From NCBI RefSeq assembly GCF_009937975.1, contig NZ_AP018441.1, positions 3,534,001-3,598,000 of the forward strand: a stretch of 64,000 nucleotides of DNA. The letters are read 5' to 3'. Below, piece by piece: positions 17,749-27,952 of this stretch (positions are counted from its first letter, which is position 1; each line of letters begins with the position of its first letter). The notes under the pieces were generated by a model, which saw only the letters and a program-made list of their open reading frames with translations, was not told where the DNA came from and did not search any database. This DNA comes from Undibacterium sp. YM2. Its GTDB lineage: Bacteria > Pseudomonadota > Gammaproteobacteria > Burkholderiales > Burkholderiaceae_D. Both the position numbers and the translations under genes were made by a program.

Positions 17749-18315
17749 TTATTTTTTAGCGTATTTGGAAAACAGGCGACGCCAGCCTTCATGGCCCAGC
17801 TCGCGCATGGTTGCCATATTCTTTTCATAAATTTGCTCAGCCTCAGGGAAAGCCTCAACTGCCCTGTCTATGCTTTCTTCACGCAGCAGATGCAGGGTCG
17901 GATAGGGGGAGCGATTGGTGTAGTTTTCTATATCATCCGGCTCGGTACCGGCGAACTGGTAATCAGGATGGAAGCTGGCAATTTGCAAGATGCCGTCGAG
18001 CTCCATTTCCTCCAGCATGCCATCGGCGACATCGAGGAAATCATTGAAGTCCAGGAAATCATGCAAGGCCAGGGGATGGATCAGCAAAGTGGTTTCTATC
18101 TTCTCGGGATTGGCTTCTGCCAGCAATTCGAGCTCGCGCTCCAGGTCTTCCAATAAGCTGTCTGGCGTTTTTGCTTCGCTGACGACATAGCGTACCTGCT
18201 GCTTGACTTGCACAGCCTTGGCAAAGGGGCAGAGGTTCAGACCGATGACGGCCTTGTCCAGCCAGGCTGCGGTTGCGGAAATGACGTCGTCGGTGTTTAT
18301 GAGATTGCTGGGCAT
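17749..18315 (-). CDS. DUF1415 family protein
   Basis: 188 residues from the ATG at 18313-18315; the frame extends 14 codons further up without a ribosome-binding site. The sequence begins MPSNLINTDDVISATAAWLDKAVIGLNLCPFA and contains HDFLDFNDFLD, IASFHPDYQFAGTEPDDIENYTNRSPYPTLHLLREESI. These are the conserved blocks of DUF1415, a family common in beta- and gammaproteobacteria. Cys and His in NLCPFA and FHPDYQF could bind a metal, but no activity is established. It is cytoplasmic, with no obvious operon partner. Confidence 0.88.
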   Translation of the reverse strand: MPSNLINTDDVISATAAWLDKAVIGLNLCPFAKAVQVKQQVRYVVSEAKTPDSLLEDLERELELLAEANPEKIETTLLIHPLALHDFLDFNDFLDVADGMLEEMELDGILQIASFHPDYQFAGTEPDDIENYTNRSPYPTLHLLREESIDRAVEAFPEAEQIYEKNMATMRELGHEGWRRLFSKYAKK

Positions 18316-18448
18316 GATGTACAAAAAAAGAGTGAAGGCCCGAGAATAACATGGCAAATTTGCTGATGCATGACATCCGACAATTTTGCATGATATGCAC
18401 AGTATTTCAGAGCCTTCAACCCTTGCACCCTGCCCTGCTGTTCAGTCT

Positions 18449-19138
18449 TTACTTCGCCTCACCAGCAATGGCTTTGTAGCTGACCGCACCCAGCACAGCA
18501 CCAACGACAGGTGCAAGCCAGAACAGCCACAATTGCTGCAGAGCCCAGCCGCCCACATAGATGGCCACGCCTGTACTACGTGCAGGATTGACCGAGGTAT
18601 TGGTGACAGGGATGCTGATCAGATGTATCAGCGTCAAACCCAGGCCAATAGCGATAGGTGCAAAACCCTGTGGTGCACGGCTGTCGGTAGCACCAAGGAT
18701 GATGACCAGAAACATCATCGTCATGACAACCTCAGTCACCAGTGCCGCCACCATGGAATAACCACCAGGCGAATGCTCACCGTAACCATTCGAAGCAAAG
18801 CCGCCAGACACGTCAAAACCGGCCTTGCCGCTGGCAATCAGATACAGGACACCACCGGCAACAATACCGCCCAATACCTGGGCGACGATGTAAGGCAGTA
18901 ATTTGTTGGCAGGAAAACGGCCACCTGCCCATAAGCCTATAGAGACCGCGGGATTAAGATGACAGCCAGAGATATGGCCTATCGCATAAGCCATGGTCAG
19001 CACAGTCAGACCAAAAGCCAGCGACACACCGTGCAAGCCTATGCCCACACCAGGGAAAGCCGCTGCCAGCACTGCGCTGCCGCAACCGCCAAGTACCAGC
19101 CAGAATGTTCCCAAAAATTCAGCTCCATATTGTTTCAT
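18449..19138 (-). CDS. aqpZ: Aquaporin Z-type water channel
   Basis: 229 residues from the ATG at 19136-19138 ([15 protein letters not shown]); the longer frame to 19222 adds a non-membrane stretch unlike the family. It has six membrane segments and the two pore-lining NPA loops, [11 protein letters not shown] and [10 protein letters not shown], the latter with the conserved arginine of the selectivity filter. Ala/Gly residues and the histidine in the first half fit water-selective AqpZ rather than the glycerol facilitator. It is an inner-membrane protein of osmotic water flux. It stands as a single gene on the minus strand, downstream of aceB with a terminator between them. Confidence 0.94.
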   Translation of the reverse strand: MKQYGAEFLGTFWLVLGGCGSAVLAAAFPGVGIGLHGVSLAFGLTVLTMAYAIGHISGCHLNPAVSIGLWAGGRFPANKLLPYIVAQVLGGIVAGGVLYLIASGKAGFDVSGGFASNGYGEHSPGGYSMVAALVTEVVMTMMFLVIILGATDSRAPQGFAPIAIGLGLTLIHLISIPVTNTSVNPARSTGVAIYVGGWALQQLWLFWLAPVVGAVLGAVSYKAIAGEAK

Positions 19139-19354
19139 TTTTTCACTCACTTTTCTAAGGTATGGGTTGCCCGGTTTTGCTGCCTGGCAGATTCCAGATC
19201 GCGCCAGCACAGTGAGCAACAATATAACAAACTTATATTGCCTTATTGTTAAAATGTGTGATGTATTGCTATTTTTTACCTGACCAGGCGGATAAATTAA
19301 ACATGTTTTTCAAATAAGCTGAACAAGACTTATTGAAAGAAACAAGAGGCTAAT

Positions 19355-19385
19355 AAAAAAAGCGAACACAAGGTTCGCTTTTTTA
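19355..19385 (-). terminator. Terminator after malate synthase gene
   Basis: AGCGAAC (19361-19367) and GTTCGCT (19373-19379) form a stem with a five-base loop, flanked by A and T runs on both sides. It lies about 30 bases past the aceB stop and could also work in the other direction. Confidence 0.85.
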
Positions 19386-19415
19386 ACTGATTACAGCACT
19401 AATGCTGCCAGAACA

Positions 19416-21002
19416 TCAAATTTCTTCGTACAAAGGCAGAGTCAGGAATTCAGCAAAGTCTTCCGACGTTGACATCTCTTCAAAAATTTGCGCTGCACGG
19501 TCATAAGTAGGGCCTGTACCTGCCACTTCTTTCACCTTGGCCAGCTCTTCCGGGATCATGGCGCGGACCATGTCGGCGGTGACCTTGCGGCCATCTTCCA
19601 GATTGCCCTTGGCAGAACGTATCCATTGCCAGACTTGTGAGCGACTGATTTCTGCAGTTGCAGCATCTTCCATGAGGTTATGGATAGGCACGCAACCATT
19701 GCCAGCAAGCCATGCGCCGAGGTAATGAATACCGACGTTGATGTTGTAACGCAAGCCCGCCTCAGTGATCGGTGTTTCTGGCTGGAAGTTCAGCAAGTCT
19801 TTGGCGCTGACTTCGATATCAGGGCGTTGTTTGGAAATCTGGTTCGGTGCATCGCCCAATACTTTCTTGAACTCTGTCATCGCCAGATCGACCAGGCCTG
19901 GGTGAGCAACCCATCCGCCATCGTAGCCATCTGTTGCATCACGGGCTTTGTCATTGCGCACGCCGCCCATGGCAATCTCGTTTTTCTCTGGATCGTTCTT
20001 GATAGGAATCAGTGCGGCCATGCCACCAATTGCCGGTGCATTACGCTTGTGGCAGGTTTTCAGCAACAGCAAGGCATAAGAACGCATGAAAGGCGCGGTC
20101 ATCGTGACCTTGGCGCGGTCCGCCAGGCAGAAGTCTTTGTCGTTCTTGAACTTCTTGATGCAGGAGAAGATGTAATCCCAGCGACCAGCGTTCAAGCCTG
20201 AGCTATGCTCACGCAGTTCATACAAAATCTCATCCATCTCGAACGCAGCAACGATGGTTTCGATCAGCACTGTGGCCTTGATCGTACCTTGTGCCAGACC
20301 GATTTCATTTTGTGCCATGACGAAAATATCGTTCCACAGGCGCGCTTCCAGGTGGGATTCCATCTTGGGCAGATAGAAGTAAGGGCCAGCGCCGCGTGCC
20401 AGTTGTTCTTTGGCGTTATGGAACAGGAACAGGGCGAAATCAAAAATGCCGCCAGAGATGCGCTTGCCATCGACGAGCACATGCTTTTCATCGAGGTGCC
20501 AGCCACGTGGGCGCACGACCAGAGTGGCGATCTTGTCGTTCAGTTTGTAGGATTTACCGTTTTGCTCCAGACTGATAGTGCGGCGCACGGCGTCGCGCAT
20601 ATTGATCTGACCAGTGATCTGGTTATCCCAGTTTGGGGTATTGGAATCTTCAAAGTCAGTCATGTAGCTGTCAGCGCCAGAGTTGAAGGCGTTGATGACC
20701 ATCTTGCGCTCTACCGGGCCTGTGATTTCTACACGACGACATTCCAGTGCTTTTGGAATAGGAGCGATCTTCCAGTCACCTTCGCGGATATGACGTGTTT
20801 CTGGCAGGAAGTCTGGCTGTTCACCGGCATCCAGGCGCTTCGCACGTTCTACGCGGGCAGCCAGCAATTCCTGACGGCGTGGCTCGAAAGCGCGGCTCAG
20901 TTTGGCAACCAGGGCCAGGGCATCTGGGGTCAAAATTTCGGCAAAGCCTGGCTTGATTTCGCCGCTGATTTGCATGCCTTCAGGTAAAGTCAGTTGTGTC
21001 AT
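19416..21002 (-). CDS. aceB: Malate synthase A
   Basis: 528 residues starting at the ATG at 21000-21002. An in-frame ATG 12 bases upstream overlaps GGAG, which serves as the ribosome-binding site, so the downstream ATG is preferred. The enzyme condenses glyoxylate with acetyl-CoA to malate in the glyoxylate shunt. Family blocks are plain: [96 protein letters not shown] (catalytic Arg, Glu and Asp region) and GGMAALIPI. Length fits the A isoform, not the ~720-residue G form. A haloacid dehalogenase gene lies 31 bases upstream on the same strand, probably in the same transcript. Isocitrate lyase is not in the window. Confidence 0.96.
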   Translation of the reverse strand: MTQLTLPEGMQISGEIKPGFAEILTPDALALVAKLSRAFEPRRQELLAARVERAKRLDAGEQPDFLPETRHIREGDWKIAPIPKALECRRVEITGPVERKMVINAFNSGADSYMTDFEDSNTPNWDNQITGQINMRDAVRRTISLEQNGKSYKLNDKIATLVVRPRGWHLDEKHVLVDGKRISGGIFDFALFLFHNAKEQLARGAGPYFYLPKMESHLEARLWNDIFVMAQNEIGLAQGTIKATVLIETIVAAFEMDEILYELREHSSGLNAGRWDYIFSCIKKFKNDKDFCLADRAKVTMTAPFMRSYALLLLKTCHKRNAPAIGGMAALIPIKNDPEKNEIAMGGVRNDKARDATDGYDGGWVAHPGLVDLAMTEFKKVLGDAPNQISKQRPDIEVSAKDLLNFQPETPITEAGLRYNINVGIHYLGAWLAGNGCVPIHNLMEDAATAEISRSQVWQWIRSAKGNLEDGRKVTADMVRAMIPEELAKVKEVAGTGPTYDRAAQIFEEMSTSEDFAEFLTLPLYEEI

Positions 21003-21033
21003 TGTAGTCTCCAAAAAATGAATTAAAACGAAA

Positions 21034-21714
21034 TCAGTTGCGGTGTTTTGCTATAAAGGGAATCAGGTCTTTGAGCGTGTGCCCTACACCATGCGGCGTC
21101 ACGCCCAGTTGTTCCAGAGGTGCGTTTTGCCGATTGACCCAGAAGGTGGTGTAACCAAACCAGGTGGCGCAACAGGCATCCCAGCAATTGCTGGACACAA
21201 ACAAAATATTTTTTGCTGGCACACCATATACATCGGGTGCCATTTGATAGGCTTCAGGTGCGGTCTTGAATTTTTTGACGACTTCGACCGACAGCAAATG
21301 GCTGAATATGCCCTGCATGCCTGCCGCATCCACCGCTGACTGTAGCATGTGCAGGTTACCGTTCGATAAAATCGACATTTTCATGTCTTGTGCCTGCAAG
21401 GCTTGCAGGACCGGCAGGTTTTCAGGAAAAGCTTTCAGCCGTGCATACTGGCCCATCAGGCTGTTTTGTGCATCCAGCGTCAAATCCAGATCCAGTTTCT
21501 GGCAGCAAAATATCAACGCATCCTGGGTAACTTCCCAGAATGGCTTGTACATGCTGCACATGGTGCGCAGGCGGGTGTATTCAATCTGCTTGTCGCGCCA
21601 CAGTTCTGCCAGTGCCCTGCCCTTGCCAGGAAAAAGCTTGTCTGCCAGTTCGCTGATGGAATACACATCAAACAGGGTACCGTAGGCGTCAAAGGCGATG
21701 GCAGAGATGGTCAT
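21034..21714 (-). CDS. Haloacid dehalogenase, type II (HAD superfamily)
   Basis: 226 residues. The motifs of L-2-haloacid dehalogenases are in order: nucleophile Asp in [11 protein letters not shown] near residue 9, LSNGNLHML with its Ser/Asn, the lysine in [14 protein letters not shown], and [24 protein letters not shown] carrying the acidic motif. The enzyme hydrolyses 2-haloalkanoates; haloacetate would give glycolate. It is predicted cytoplasmic. It shares a strand and probably a transcript with malate synthase, and a LysR regulator is divergent 164 bases away. Glycolate can be oxidised to glyoxylate, the substrate of the neighbour, so the pair makes metabolic sense. The true physiological substrate is not known. 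Confidence 0.85.
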   Translation of the reverse strand: MTISAIAFDAYGTLFDVYSISELADKLFPGKGRALAELWRDKQIEYTRLRTMCSMYKPFWEVTQDALIFCCQKLDLDLTLDAQNSLMGQYARLKAFPENLPVLQALQAQDMKMSILSNGNLHMLQSAVDAAGMQGIFSHLLSVEVVKKFKTAPEAYQMAPDVYGVPAKNILFVSSNCWDACCATWFGYTTFWVNRQNAPLEQLGVTPHGVGHTLKDLIPFIAKHRN

Positions 21715-21878
21715 GGTTTTATTGATTGCGCTGAATGTGAGACTGGCCTGGATGTGAAAAATTAAATAGCAAACATCATGAAAGCAGTATATTCAATATA
21801 AAATACTATAATCATCGAATTTCATCACTACATCTTTTCATTTTAGTTGCAAATGAAGAGTTAACCAGCCAGGCTGTC

Positions 21879-22784
21879 ATGGATCAATTCAAACAAATTT
21901 CTACCTTTGCTGAAGTGGCAACACGCGGCAGCCTGTCTGCAGCCGCCCGTGCTGAAGGCGTGGCCCCGGCTATGATAGGCCGCCGTCTGGATGCGCTGGA
22001 AGAAAGACTGGGGGTCAAACTCTTGCAACGCACCACACGCAAGCTGGCGCTGACCAATGAGGGCGAAGCCTTTCTCGAAGATTGCCAGCGCATCCTCGCA
22101 GACCTGGAAGCAGCGGAAGGTGCGGTATCAGAACGCAGCGCCCGTGCTAGCGGTACGCTGACGATTTCAGCCCCCGCAGGTTTTGGCCGCCAGCATGTGG
22201 CCCCGCTGATGCCCTCGTTTTTAAGTGAGCACCGCGATGTGAAGCTGACGCTAAGCCTGAATGACCGGGTCGTTGATTTGATCGGTGAGGGTATAGACGT
22301 GGCGATACGCATTGCAGCTTTGACGGACTCTAACCTGATAGGCGTCAAACTGGCGGACAACAAGCGTGTCGTGGTTGCCTCCCCTGCCTATATCAAACGC
22401 CATGGCACACCGAACACCCTGGATGAACTCAGCAGACACAATTGCCTGGCTTTCAGTGCCGATGGCAGCCAGCGTGGCTGGACCTTTCGCCAGAACGGCA
22501 AGAATGTCACGCTCAAGGTGGAAGGCAATATGGTCTGCAATGACGGCGAAGTGCTACACGACTGGGCATTGTCAGGCAAAGGCCTGGCCTGGCGCTCCAT
22601 GTGGGAAGTGGGTGCAGAAATTGAATCAGGCAAGCTGGTCACGGTGCTCGATGAATTCAATGCACCGGGCAATGATATCTATGCGATCTTTGCCCAGCGC
22701 CGTCACCTGCCCTTGCGCATACGTGCCTTCATTGACTTTTTGCGTCATGCCTACAGCCAGCCGGATTACTGGCAAAAATCCTGA
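21879..22784 (+). CDS. LysR-family transcriptional regulator
   Basis: 301 residues. The N-terminal winged helix (MDQFKQISTFAEVATRGSLSAAARAEGVAPAMIGRRLDALEERLGVKLLQRTTRKLALT) and the periplasmic-binding-like effector domain (GTLTISAPAGFGRQHVAPLMPSFLSEHRDVKLTLSLNDRVVDLIGEGIDVAIRI) are of the AaeR/DsdC-like group common in Burkholderiales. It is divergent from the haloacid dehalogenase/malate synthase pair, 164 bases apart, the usual place for a LysR protein acting on its neighbour. The effector is unknown. A strong hairpin terminator overlaps its stop codon. Confidence 0.9.
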   Translation: MDQFKQISTFAEVATRGSLSAAARAEGVAPAMIGRRLDALEERLGVKLLQRTTRKLALTNEGEAFLEDCQRILADLEAAEGAVSERSARASGTLTISAPAGFGRQHVAPLMPSFLSEHRDVKLTLSLNDRVVDLIGEGIDVAIRIAALTDSNLIGVKLADNKRVVVASPAYIKRHGTPNTLDELSRHNCLAFSADGSQRGWTFRQNGKNVTLKVEGNMVCNDGEVLHDWALSGKGLAWRSMWEVGAEIESGKLVTVLDEFNAPGNDIYAIFAQRRHLPLRIRAFIDFLRHAYSQPDYWQKS

Positions 22785-22798
22785 GCAGGATTTTTGCC
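22771..22798 (+). terminator. Terminator overlapping the LysR stop codon
   Basis: GGCAAAAATCCT (22771-22782) and AGGATTTTTGCC (22787-22798) form a perfect 12-base stem with a four-base GAGC loop. The TGA stop (22782-22784) lies in the hairpin. By symmetry it may also end transcription of the chemoreceptor gene arriving from the other side. Confidence 0.75.
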
Positions 22799-22829
22799 AT
22801 TCAGGTTTGAAAACCCTGAACGTGGAGAA

Positions 22830-24560
22830 TTAAAACTCTTCCCAGTCATCCTGCGCTGCCGAAGCTGCCGGTTTGGCTGTCTTTTTCGGCGTAGCCGGCG
22901 TTGCCGCAGGCAGTGATTTGACAGCAGACCGCTTAGTCACAGGATTATCCCTGATGACAGCTTTTGCAGGTGAAACCACGGCAGGTTTGCCACTATTATC
23001 TCCCGCATCGTTTGCATCAATCTTGAAGATACTCACAGCATGGTTCAGGTTATTGGCCTGGTCGCGCATGCTGCTGGCCGCCGCTGCAGCCTGCTCCACC
23101 AGCGCAGCATTTTGTTGGGTTGCCTCATCCATCTTGCCTATTGCAAGGCTGACCTGGTTGATACCGTCTCTTTGCTCGGCGCTGGCAGATGTGATTTCTG
23201 CCATGATATCGGCGACGTTCTTGATGGAGACCACGATTTCGTCCATGGTCTTGCCCGCATCATCGACCAGGCGTGAGCCTACTTCGACTTTATCGACAGA
23301 ATTGCTGATGAGTTCCTTGATTTCTTTGGCAGCGTTGGCAGAGCGTTGCGCCAGATTGCGCACTTCTGTCGCGACCACAGCAAAACCTCGACCCTGCTCA
23401 CCCGCACGGGCAGCCTCAACAGCAGCATTCAAAGCCAGAATATTGGTCTGGAAGGCGATGCCGTCAATGACACCAATAATATCGACAATCTTTTTGGAAC
23501 TTTCCTTGATTGATGACATGGTGTGCACCACATCACCCACCACCTGCCCACCTTTGCTGGCGACCTCAGACGCATTCGATGCAAGGGTATTGGCCTGGCG
23601 TGCATTATCGGCATTCTGCTGCACTGTCGATGTCAGCTCTTCCATGGACGAAGCTGTTTCTTCGAGGCTGGCAGCCTGTTGTTCGGTACGGCTGGACAAA
23701 TCCATGTTGCCAGTCGCAATTTCTTCTGAAGATACAGCGATAGAGCCGCTTGATTGCCGCACCATGGTGACAGTTTGCATGAGGCTCTGACGCATGTTCT
23801 CCAGAGCAGTAACAAGTTGCCCCATTTCGTCGCGGGATGTAGGTTTCAACTGCTGGGTCAGGTCACCATTGCCTATCGCCTCAAATTGGCTAATCGCCAA
23901 CTTCAGTGGATGAGAAATGGCAGCCAACAAAAAGTAGGCAGAGATAAACACTGCAACCAGACCGCCGATCACACCCAATATGTCAACCCACAGGAAGGTA
24001 GTAAAAGCCCGCTCGCTATCTTTAAGGGAGTTGGCAGCACCAGCAAATTGATAATCACTGAGCTTGTCCATCTGATCAGAATAGGCGCTGTAGGCTGGCG
24101 GCACTATCTTCATATTGATATTGTCAGCTTCTTCCTTATTACCTGCCTTGATGGCATTGAGCATGGGGAGGTGCGCGCTGTTGATGTACTTGTCGCGCAA
24201 GGCTGCGACTTCATCAGAAATCTTTTTCTCTTCAGTGTCTTGCGGCAAAGCCAGGTATTTCTTCCAGTAATCTTCAGATTGCTTCAAGTATTCTTCTGAG
24301 CGCTTGATCGTTTCCGCAGTGTCCGGGAATTCTGGATGGCCGATAGCCCTGTCCAGAGAAGTACGGGCACGAAGGATAAAGACGCGGGATTGTCCCAGTG
24401 CTTCGACCGAAGGCAACTGGTTAGTGAAAATTTCCTTGATGACGGCATTGCTGTTCCTGACGCCATATACTCCCATCAATCCGCCGATAACCAGCATGAT
24501 TGCCATGAAAGCCATTGCACCTATCAGTCTTAACCTGATTGTCAGATTGAACATCTTCAC
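22830..24560 (-). CDS. Methyl-accepting chemotaxis protein
   Basis: 576 residues. Order: membrane segment near residues 10-32, a four-helix-bundle periplasmic sensor (YGVRNSNAVIKEIFTNQLPSVEALGQSRVFILRARTSLDRAI), a second membrane segment (TFLWVDILGVIGGLVAVFISAYFLLAA), HAMP, then a long cytoplasmic signalling coiled coil. The hairpin tip carries [33 protein letters not shown] and the methylation helices carry [19 protein letters not shown]. The C terminus ends DDWEEF after a Pro/Ala-rich linker and resembles the pentapeptide that tethers CheR/CheB. The receptor senses an unknown ligand and controls CheA. It is a single gene, close in sequence to the one at 41562-43285. Confidence 0.95.
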   Translation of the reverse strand: MKMFNLTIRLRLIGAMAFMAIMLVIGGLMGVYGVRNSNAVIKEIFTNQLPSVEALGQSRVFILRARTSLDRAIGHPEFPDTAETIKRSEEYLKQSEDYWKKYLALPQDTEEKKISDEVAALRDKYINSAHLPMLNAIKAGNKEEADNINMKIVPPAYSAYSDQMDKLSDYQFAGAANSLKDSERAFTTFLWVDILGVIGGLVAVFISAYFLLAAISHPLKLAISQFEAIGNGDLTQQLKPTSRDEMGQLVTALENMRQSLMQTVTMVRQSSGSIAVSSEEIATGNMDLSSRTEQQAASLEETASSMEELTSTVQQNADNARQANTLASNASEVASKGGQVVGDVVHTMSSIKESSKKIVDIIGVIDGIAFQTNILALNAAVEAARAGEQGRGFAVVATEVRNLAQRSANAAKEIKELISNSVDKVEVGSRLVDDAGKTMDEIVVSIKNVADIMAEITSASAEQRDGINQVSLAIGKMDEATQQNAALVEQAAAAASSMRDQANNLNHAVSIFKIDANDAGDNSGKPAVVSPAKAVIRDNPVTKRSAVKSLPAATPATPKKTAKPAASAAQDDWEEF

Positions 24561-24710
24561 TTCTCCCTTTTTAACATTCCGATTTGGAACCAGAATACAA
24601 AAAATTCTTACTAAGAGTATTGATCAGAGACAACAGTAACACGGCAAATACAGCTCAAGTATAAATAAATTTGCAAATTTTCGTGAAAGAAAATTTTGTG
24701 CTTTTGCAAA

Positions 24711-24740
24711 AAAAAATCCCCGGGGAACCGGGGATTTTTT
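24711..24740 (-). terminator. Terminator after the cold-shock gene
   Basis: AAAAAATCCCCGG (24711-24723), a four-base loop, and CCGGGGATTTTTT (24728-24740) make a perfect 13-base hairpin whose minus-strand T run follows the cold-shock gene stop by about 40 bases. Confidence 0.92.
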
Positions 24741-24779
24741 GAGCAAATCTGGCATAACGCCAGACTAACAAATCAGCAA

Positions 24780-24983
24780 TTAGATTGCTTGGATGTTAGA
24801 AGCTTGCTTGCCTTTAGGGCCTGTAGTTACTTCGAAAGAAACGCGTTGGTTTTCTTTCAAAGATTTGAAGCCGTTAGATTGGATAGCGGAGAAATGAGCA
24901 AACAGATCTTCACCGCCTTCATCTGGAGTGATGAAGCCGAAACCTTTTGAATCATTGAACCATTTAACAATACCTGTTGCCAT
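24780..24983 (-). CDS. Cold-shock domain protein (CspA family)
   Basis: 67 residues, the full length of the family. It is a five-stranded OB fold with RNP1 KGFGFITP and RNP2-like DLFAHFSAI, preceded by [12 protein letters not shown]. Such proteins bind single-stranded RNA and melt secondary structure in the cytoplasm. The stretch 24984-25110 upstream should contain the promoter and a 5' leader; cold-shock genes usually have long, structured leaders. The gene is monocistronic with a strong terminator. It cannot be told from sequence whether this copy is cold-induced or constitutive. Confidence 0.95.
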   Translation of the reverse strand: MATGIVKWFNDSKGFGFITPDEGGEDLFAHFSAIQSNGFKSLKENQRVSFEVTTGPKGKQASNIQAI

Positions 24984-25240
24984 TACAATTTCCTATTTCA
25001 GTTAATGTGGGCATGTGCCCGATAGATCGTTTCAACCAAGTAAGAAATGACAGACTGATACTGCACTACCACTTTGAATCTCAACGACTGAACGATTATA
25101 CGCAGAATTTCGGGAAAAAGTAAAATAAAACACCAGGTACTCGATTAATCTTGCATTTTCAGAGGGAAAACACGGGTTTCAGGGGCAAAAAACGTCACGA
25201 AACTGTCACATTCCCCCTAAACAAGAGCAATCAATACTGC

Positions 25241-26026
25241 TTAGTTCAGCTTGCAGCCGAAGTGCGCGGTACGCTTGTCAAGAAAAGCTGAGACCCCTTC
25301 AGCAAAGTCCGGAGTCATGGTGACTGAGGCAAAAGCCTCGATTTCATCACTAACCTGCTGCTCAAGCGAAGTGGCATCAGACTGATATACGAGGCGTTTC
25401 ATTCTGGCGTAGGTTTCCTGCGGCCCGCGCAACAGGCGCATTGCCAGTTTTTCTGTGACATCTTTTAATTGCTCAGGTGGTACCACGAGGTTAATCAGGC
25501 CAAACGCCAGAGCTTCATCAGCATCAAAATTTTCTGAAAACAACAACCATTCCAGTGCCTTGCGGTTACCAACCAGACGCGGCAAAAACCAGGTGTTGCC
25601 CACATCAGGGCTGGCACCTATCTTCGCATACGCCATATTAAAACGTGTGCCCTTGGCCGCAATGACCAGGTCTGCCGCGTTCATGGTTCCCATGCTGCCA
25701 CCAGCAACCGCACCATGCACAGAGGCAATCACGATTGCAGGTAATTTGTGCAGGCGCAATATTGCCTGATTCAGCTCGGCACCAATTTCACGTATGGCCT
25801 CGGGAGATGCCGGGTCGCCGGGCTTGAAGCTGGCAATATCCCCACCCGCTCCAAACACCTTGCCTTCAGCACGGATAATGACCACGCGTATGCTGCGGTC
25901 TTCTGCCAGCAACTCGGTTAACTGGTTCAGGGCACGTATCTCTGCTGCGCCCATAACGTTCATGCAGTTTGGATTATCAAAAATAATGGTGGCCAGTCCA
26001 TTTGCTTTTTCCAGACGTATGCTCAT
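25241..26026 (-). CDS. Enoyl-CoA hydratase/isomerase family protein
   Basis: 261 residues of the crotonase fold. The first oxyanion-hole block is VFGAGGDIASF and the second GAVAGGSMGTMNAADLVIAA. The C-terminal helices (LPRLVGNRKALEWLLFSENFDADEALAFGLINLVVP) shape the trimer. The position of the hydratase glutamates is occupied by Met/Thr and Asp (SMGTMNAADL; KIGASPDVGN), so the exact reaction (hydration, isomerisation or another) is uncertain. It is cytoplasmic. With the thioesterase gene downstream in coordinates and upstream in transcription (73 bases apart, same strand), and the divergent thiolase/FadJ genes, it forms a fatty-acid or acyl-CoA degradation group. Confidence 0.88.
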   Translation of the reverse strand: MSIRLEKANGLATIIFDNPNCMNVMGAAEIRALNQLTELLAEDRSIRVVIIRAEGKVFGAGGDIASFKPGDPASPEAIREIGAELNQAILRLHKLPAIVIASVHGAVAGGSMGTMNAADLVIAAKGTRFNMAYAKIGASPDVGNTWFLPRLVGNRKALEWLLFSENFDADEALAFGLINLVVPPEQLKDVTEKLAMRLLRGPQETYARMKRLVYQSDATSLEQQVSDEIEAFASVTMTPDFAEGVSAFLDKRTAHFGCKLN

Positions 26027-26099
26027 GCTGCTCCCCCTTGTCGTCGTTTGTATCTACACGTTTGTATCTACATCCTAGTACAAGTGGGCAGAAAGGCAA

Positions 26100-26579
26100 T
26101 CAGGCACGGCCATGCAGCATGAAAGCGGCCGCACCTGTCGCAATCCTGTCGCCTTTTTCATTACGCAAGTCCATCAGGACATTGGCGACACGCTTGCCCA
26201 GCCGGGTGACTTCTGCACTGGCCACAAAATGCTTGCCGCGCCCTGGTTGCAGATAATCGATGCGCAAGTCTATGGTGCTCATCTTGCCAAATTCCTTGAT
26301 CTGCGAGATCACATCATCTTGCGGGCTTTGCTGTGCCATTTTTAGCAAGATGGCAAAACCAGCCACGCTATCGAGTACAGAAGCGATCACACCGCCATGC
26401 AGCATGCCCTGGGCAAAATTGCCGAGTAACTCGTCGCGCATGCCTATGGACAGGCGTGGAGCATCCGGGTCAAAACTGTCGAGTTTCATGCCCAGCAAAT
26501 GACAAAACGGGATTTTTTCCTCTATCACCATTTTAAGCATGCCCTGAAACTCTGGATTATTAATGATGTTTTGTGTCAT
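26100..26579 (-). CDS. PaaI-type hotdog-fold thioesterase
   Basis: 159 residues from the ATG at 26577-26579, preceded by AGGAAAAAGG; 13 further codons upstream lack support. The hotdog fold is recognised from FCHLLGMKLDSFDPDAPRLSIGMRDELLGNFAQGMLHGGVIASVLDSVAGFAI, in which the HGG and following Asp belong to the PaaI active site, and IDLRIDYLQPGRGKHFVASAEV. It should hydrolyse acyl-CoA or aryl-CoA thioesters in the cytoplasm. It is the first gene of a minus-strand pair with the enoyl-CoA hydratase and is divergent from the thiolase, with 142 bases between. That gap holds an AT-rich stretch likely to contain both promoters. Confidence 0.88.
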   Translation of the reverse strand: MTQNIINNPEFQGMLKMVIEEKIPFCHLLGMKLDSFDPDAPRLSIGMRDELLGNFAQGMLHGGVIASVLDSVAGFAILLKMAQQSPQDDVISQIKEFGKMSTIDLRIDYLQPGRGKHFVASAEVTRLGKRVANVLMDLRNEKGDRIATGAAAFMLHGRA

Positions 26580-26721
26580 TGCCTTTTTCCTACTATCCTG
26601 TGAGTAAAATGGTAACAAAATAATTAATCAAGCATTTGCTTTATTAATTGTATCATCATACACTTGAGCAGCAATAAAGCCATCTAACCCTCATATACAG
26701 ACCAGCAAACAGGAGAATGAA

Positions 26722-27924
26722 ATGACCGAAGCCTATCTTTTTGATGCGCCACGCACGCCGCGTGGCAAAGGCAAGAAAGATGGTTCGCTGCATAGCGTCA
26801 AGCCCATCTCTTTATTGTCTGGCCTGATGCAGGATATGCAGCAACGTCTGTCGCTCGATACCGCACTGATCGATGATGTCGTGCTGGGTTGCGTCACGCC
26901 TATAGGCGACCAGGGTGCAGATATCGCCAAGACGGCGGCTCTGGCAGCAGGCTGGGACTGGCAGGTCGCAGGCGTGCAACTGAACCGCTTTTGCGCATCA
27001 GGCCTCGAAGCAGTTAATCTGGCGGCGCAAAAAGTACGCTCGGGCTGGGAAGACCTGGTGGTAGCAGGTGGTGTTGAATCGATGTCGCGCGTAACCATGG
27101 GCTCGGATGGTGGTGCCTGGGCTGCCGACCCGCAAACCAGCATGCAGACTGACTTTTTACCGCAAGGCATAGGCGCGGACCTGATTGCGACGCTGGAAGG
27201 TTTCAGCCGCCAAGATGTCGATGCCTTTGCCCTGCGTTCGCAAGAAAAAGCCACGGCGGCACGGGCGGCTGGCCGCTTCAAGTCCCTGCGCCCGGTGCGC
27301 GACATGAATGGCCTGGTAATACTGGCTGAAGATGAATTCATCAAACCACAATCCAGCATGGCAACGCTGGCTTCTCTCAAGGCTTCATTTGAGATGCCGG
27401 GCAAGATGGGTTTTGACAGTGTCGCCATACGCAAGTATCCGCACATAGCGAGTATCAACCATGTACATACTGCTGGTAACTCGTCCGGCATTGTCGATGG
27501 TGCCGCCCTCGCCCTGATAGGCACAGAGGCCATGGGCAAGCGCCTGGGTTTGAATCCGCGTGCCCGCATCGTCGCCAGCGCAGTCACTGGAACAGACCCC
27601 ACCATCATGCTGACCGGCCCTGGCCCTGCGACGTTGAAAGCTTTGAACAAAGCAGGGCTGAGTATAGAAGACATCGATTTGTTTGAGGTCAATGAAGCCT
27701 TTTCGGCTGTCGTCATGAAGTTCATGAAAGACCTCAAAGTGCCGGAGGAAAAAGTCAATGTGAATGGCGGCTCAATTGCACTCGGCCACCCGCTGGGGGC
27801 AACTGGCTGCATGTTGCTGGGTAATCTGATTGATGAGCTGGAAGCACGTCAGTTAAAACGTGGCCTGATCACCCTTTGTGTGGGCGGCGGTATGGGAATC
27901 GCCACCATCATAGAGCGCGTATAA
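26722..27924 (+). CDS. Acetyl-CoA C-acyltransferase (thiolase)
   Basis: 400 residues, the normal thiolase length. The acylated nucleophile is C91 in [12 protein letters not shown]. The histidine lies in [14 protein letters not shown] and the second cysteine in TLCVGGGMG. It cleaves 3-ketoacyl-CoA with CoA in beta-oxidation, and sequence features ([12 protein letters not shown], two-gene pairing) place it nearer FadI/FadA-like degradative thiolases than the biosynthetic PhaA type. The start follows AGGAGAATGAA. The FadJ/FadB-like gene follows after 28 bases on the same strand, making an operon for the trifunctional-type complex. It is cytoplasmic. Confidence 0.93.
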   Translation: MTEAYLFDAPRTPRGKGKKDGSLHSVKPISLLSGLMQDMQQRLSLDTALIDDVVLGCVTPIGDQGADIAKTAALAAGWDWQVAGVQLNRFCASGLEAVNLAAQKVRSGWEDLVVAGGVESMSRVTMGSDGGAWAADPQTSMQTDFLPQGIGADLIATLEGFSRQDVDAFALRSQEKATAARAAGRFKSLRPVRDMNGLVILAEDEFIKPQSSMATLASLKASFEMPGKMGFDSVAIRKYPHIASINHVHTAGNSSGIVDGAALALIGTEAMGKRLGLNPRARIVASAVTGTDPTIMLTGPGPATLKALNKAGLSIEDIDLFEVNEAFSAVVMKFMKDLKVPEEKVNVNGGSIALGHPLGATGCMLLGNLIDELEARQLKRGLITLCVGGGMGIATIIERV

Positions 27925-27952
27925 ATCAGAACATAAGAACGAGAAAAACATC

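Noticed and set aside
26733..27812. 359-codon frame on the minus strand opposite the thiolase gene
   Set aside because: The thiolase on the plus strand has full family motifs and a good start; the antisense frame is Ser/Ala/Pro-rich shadow sequence.
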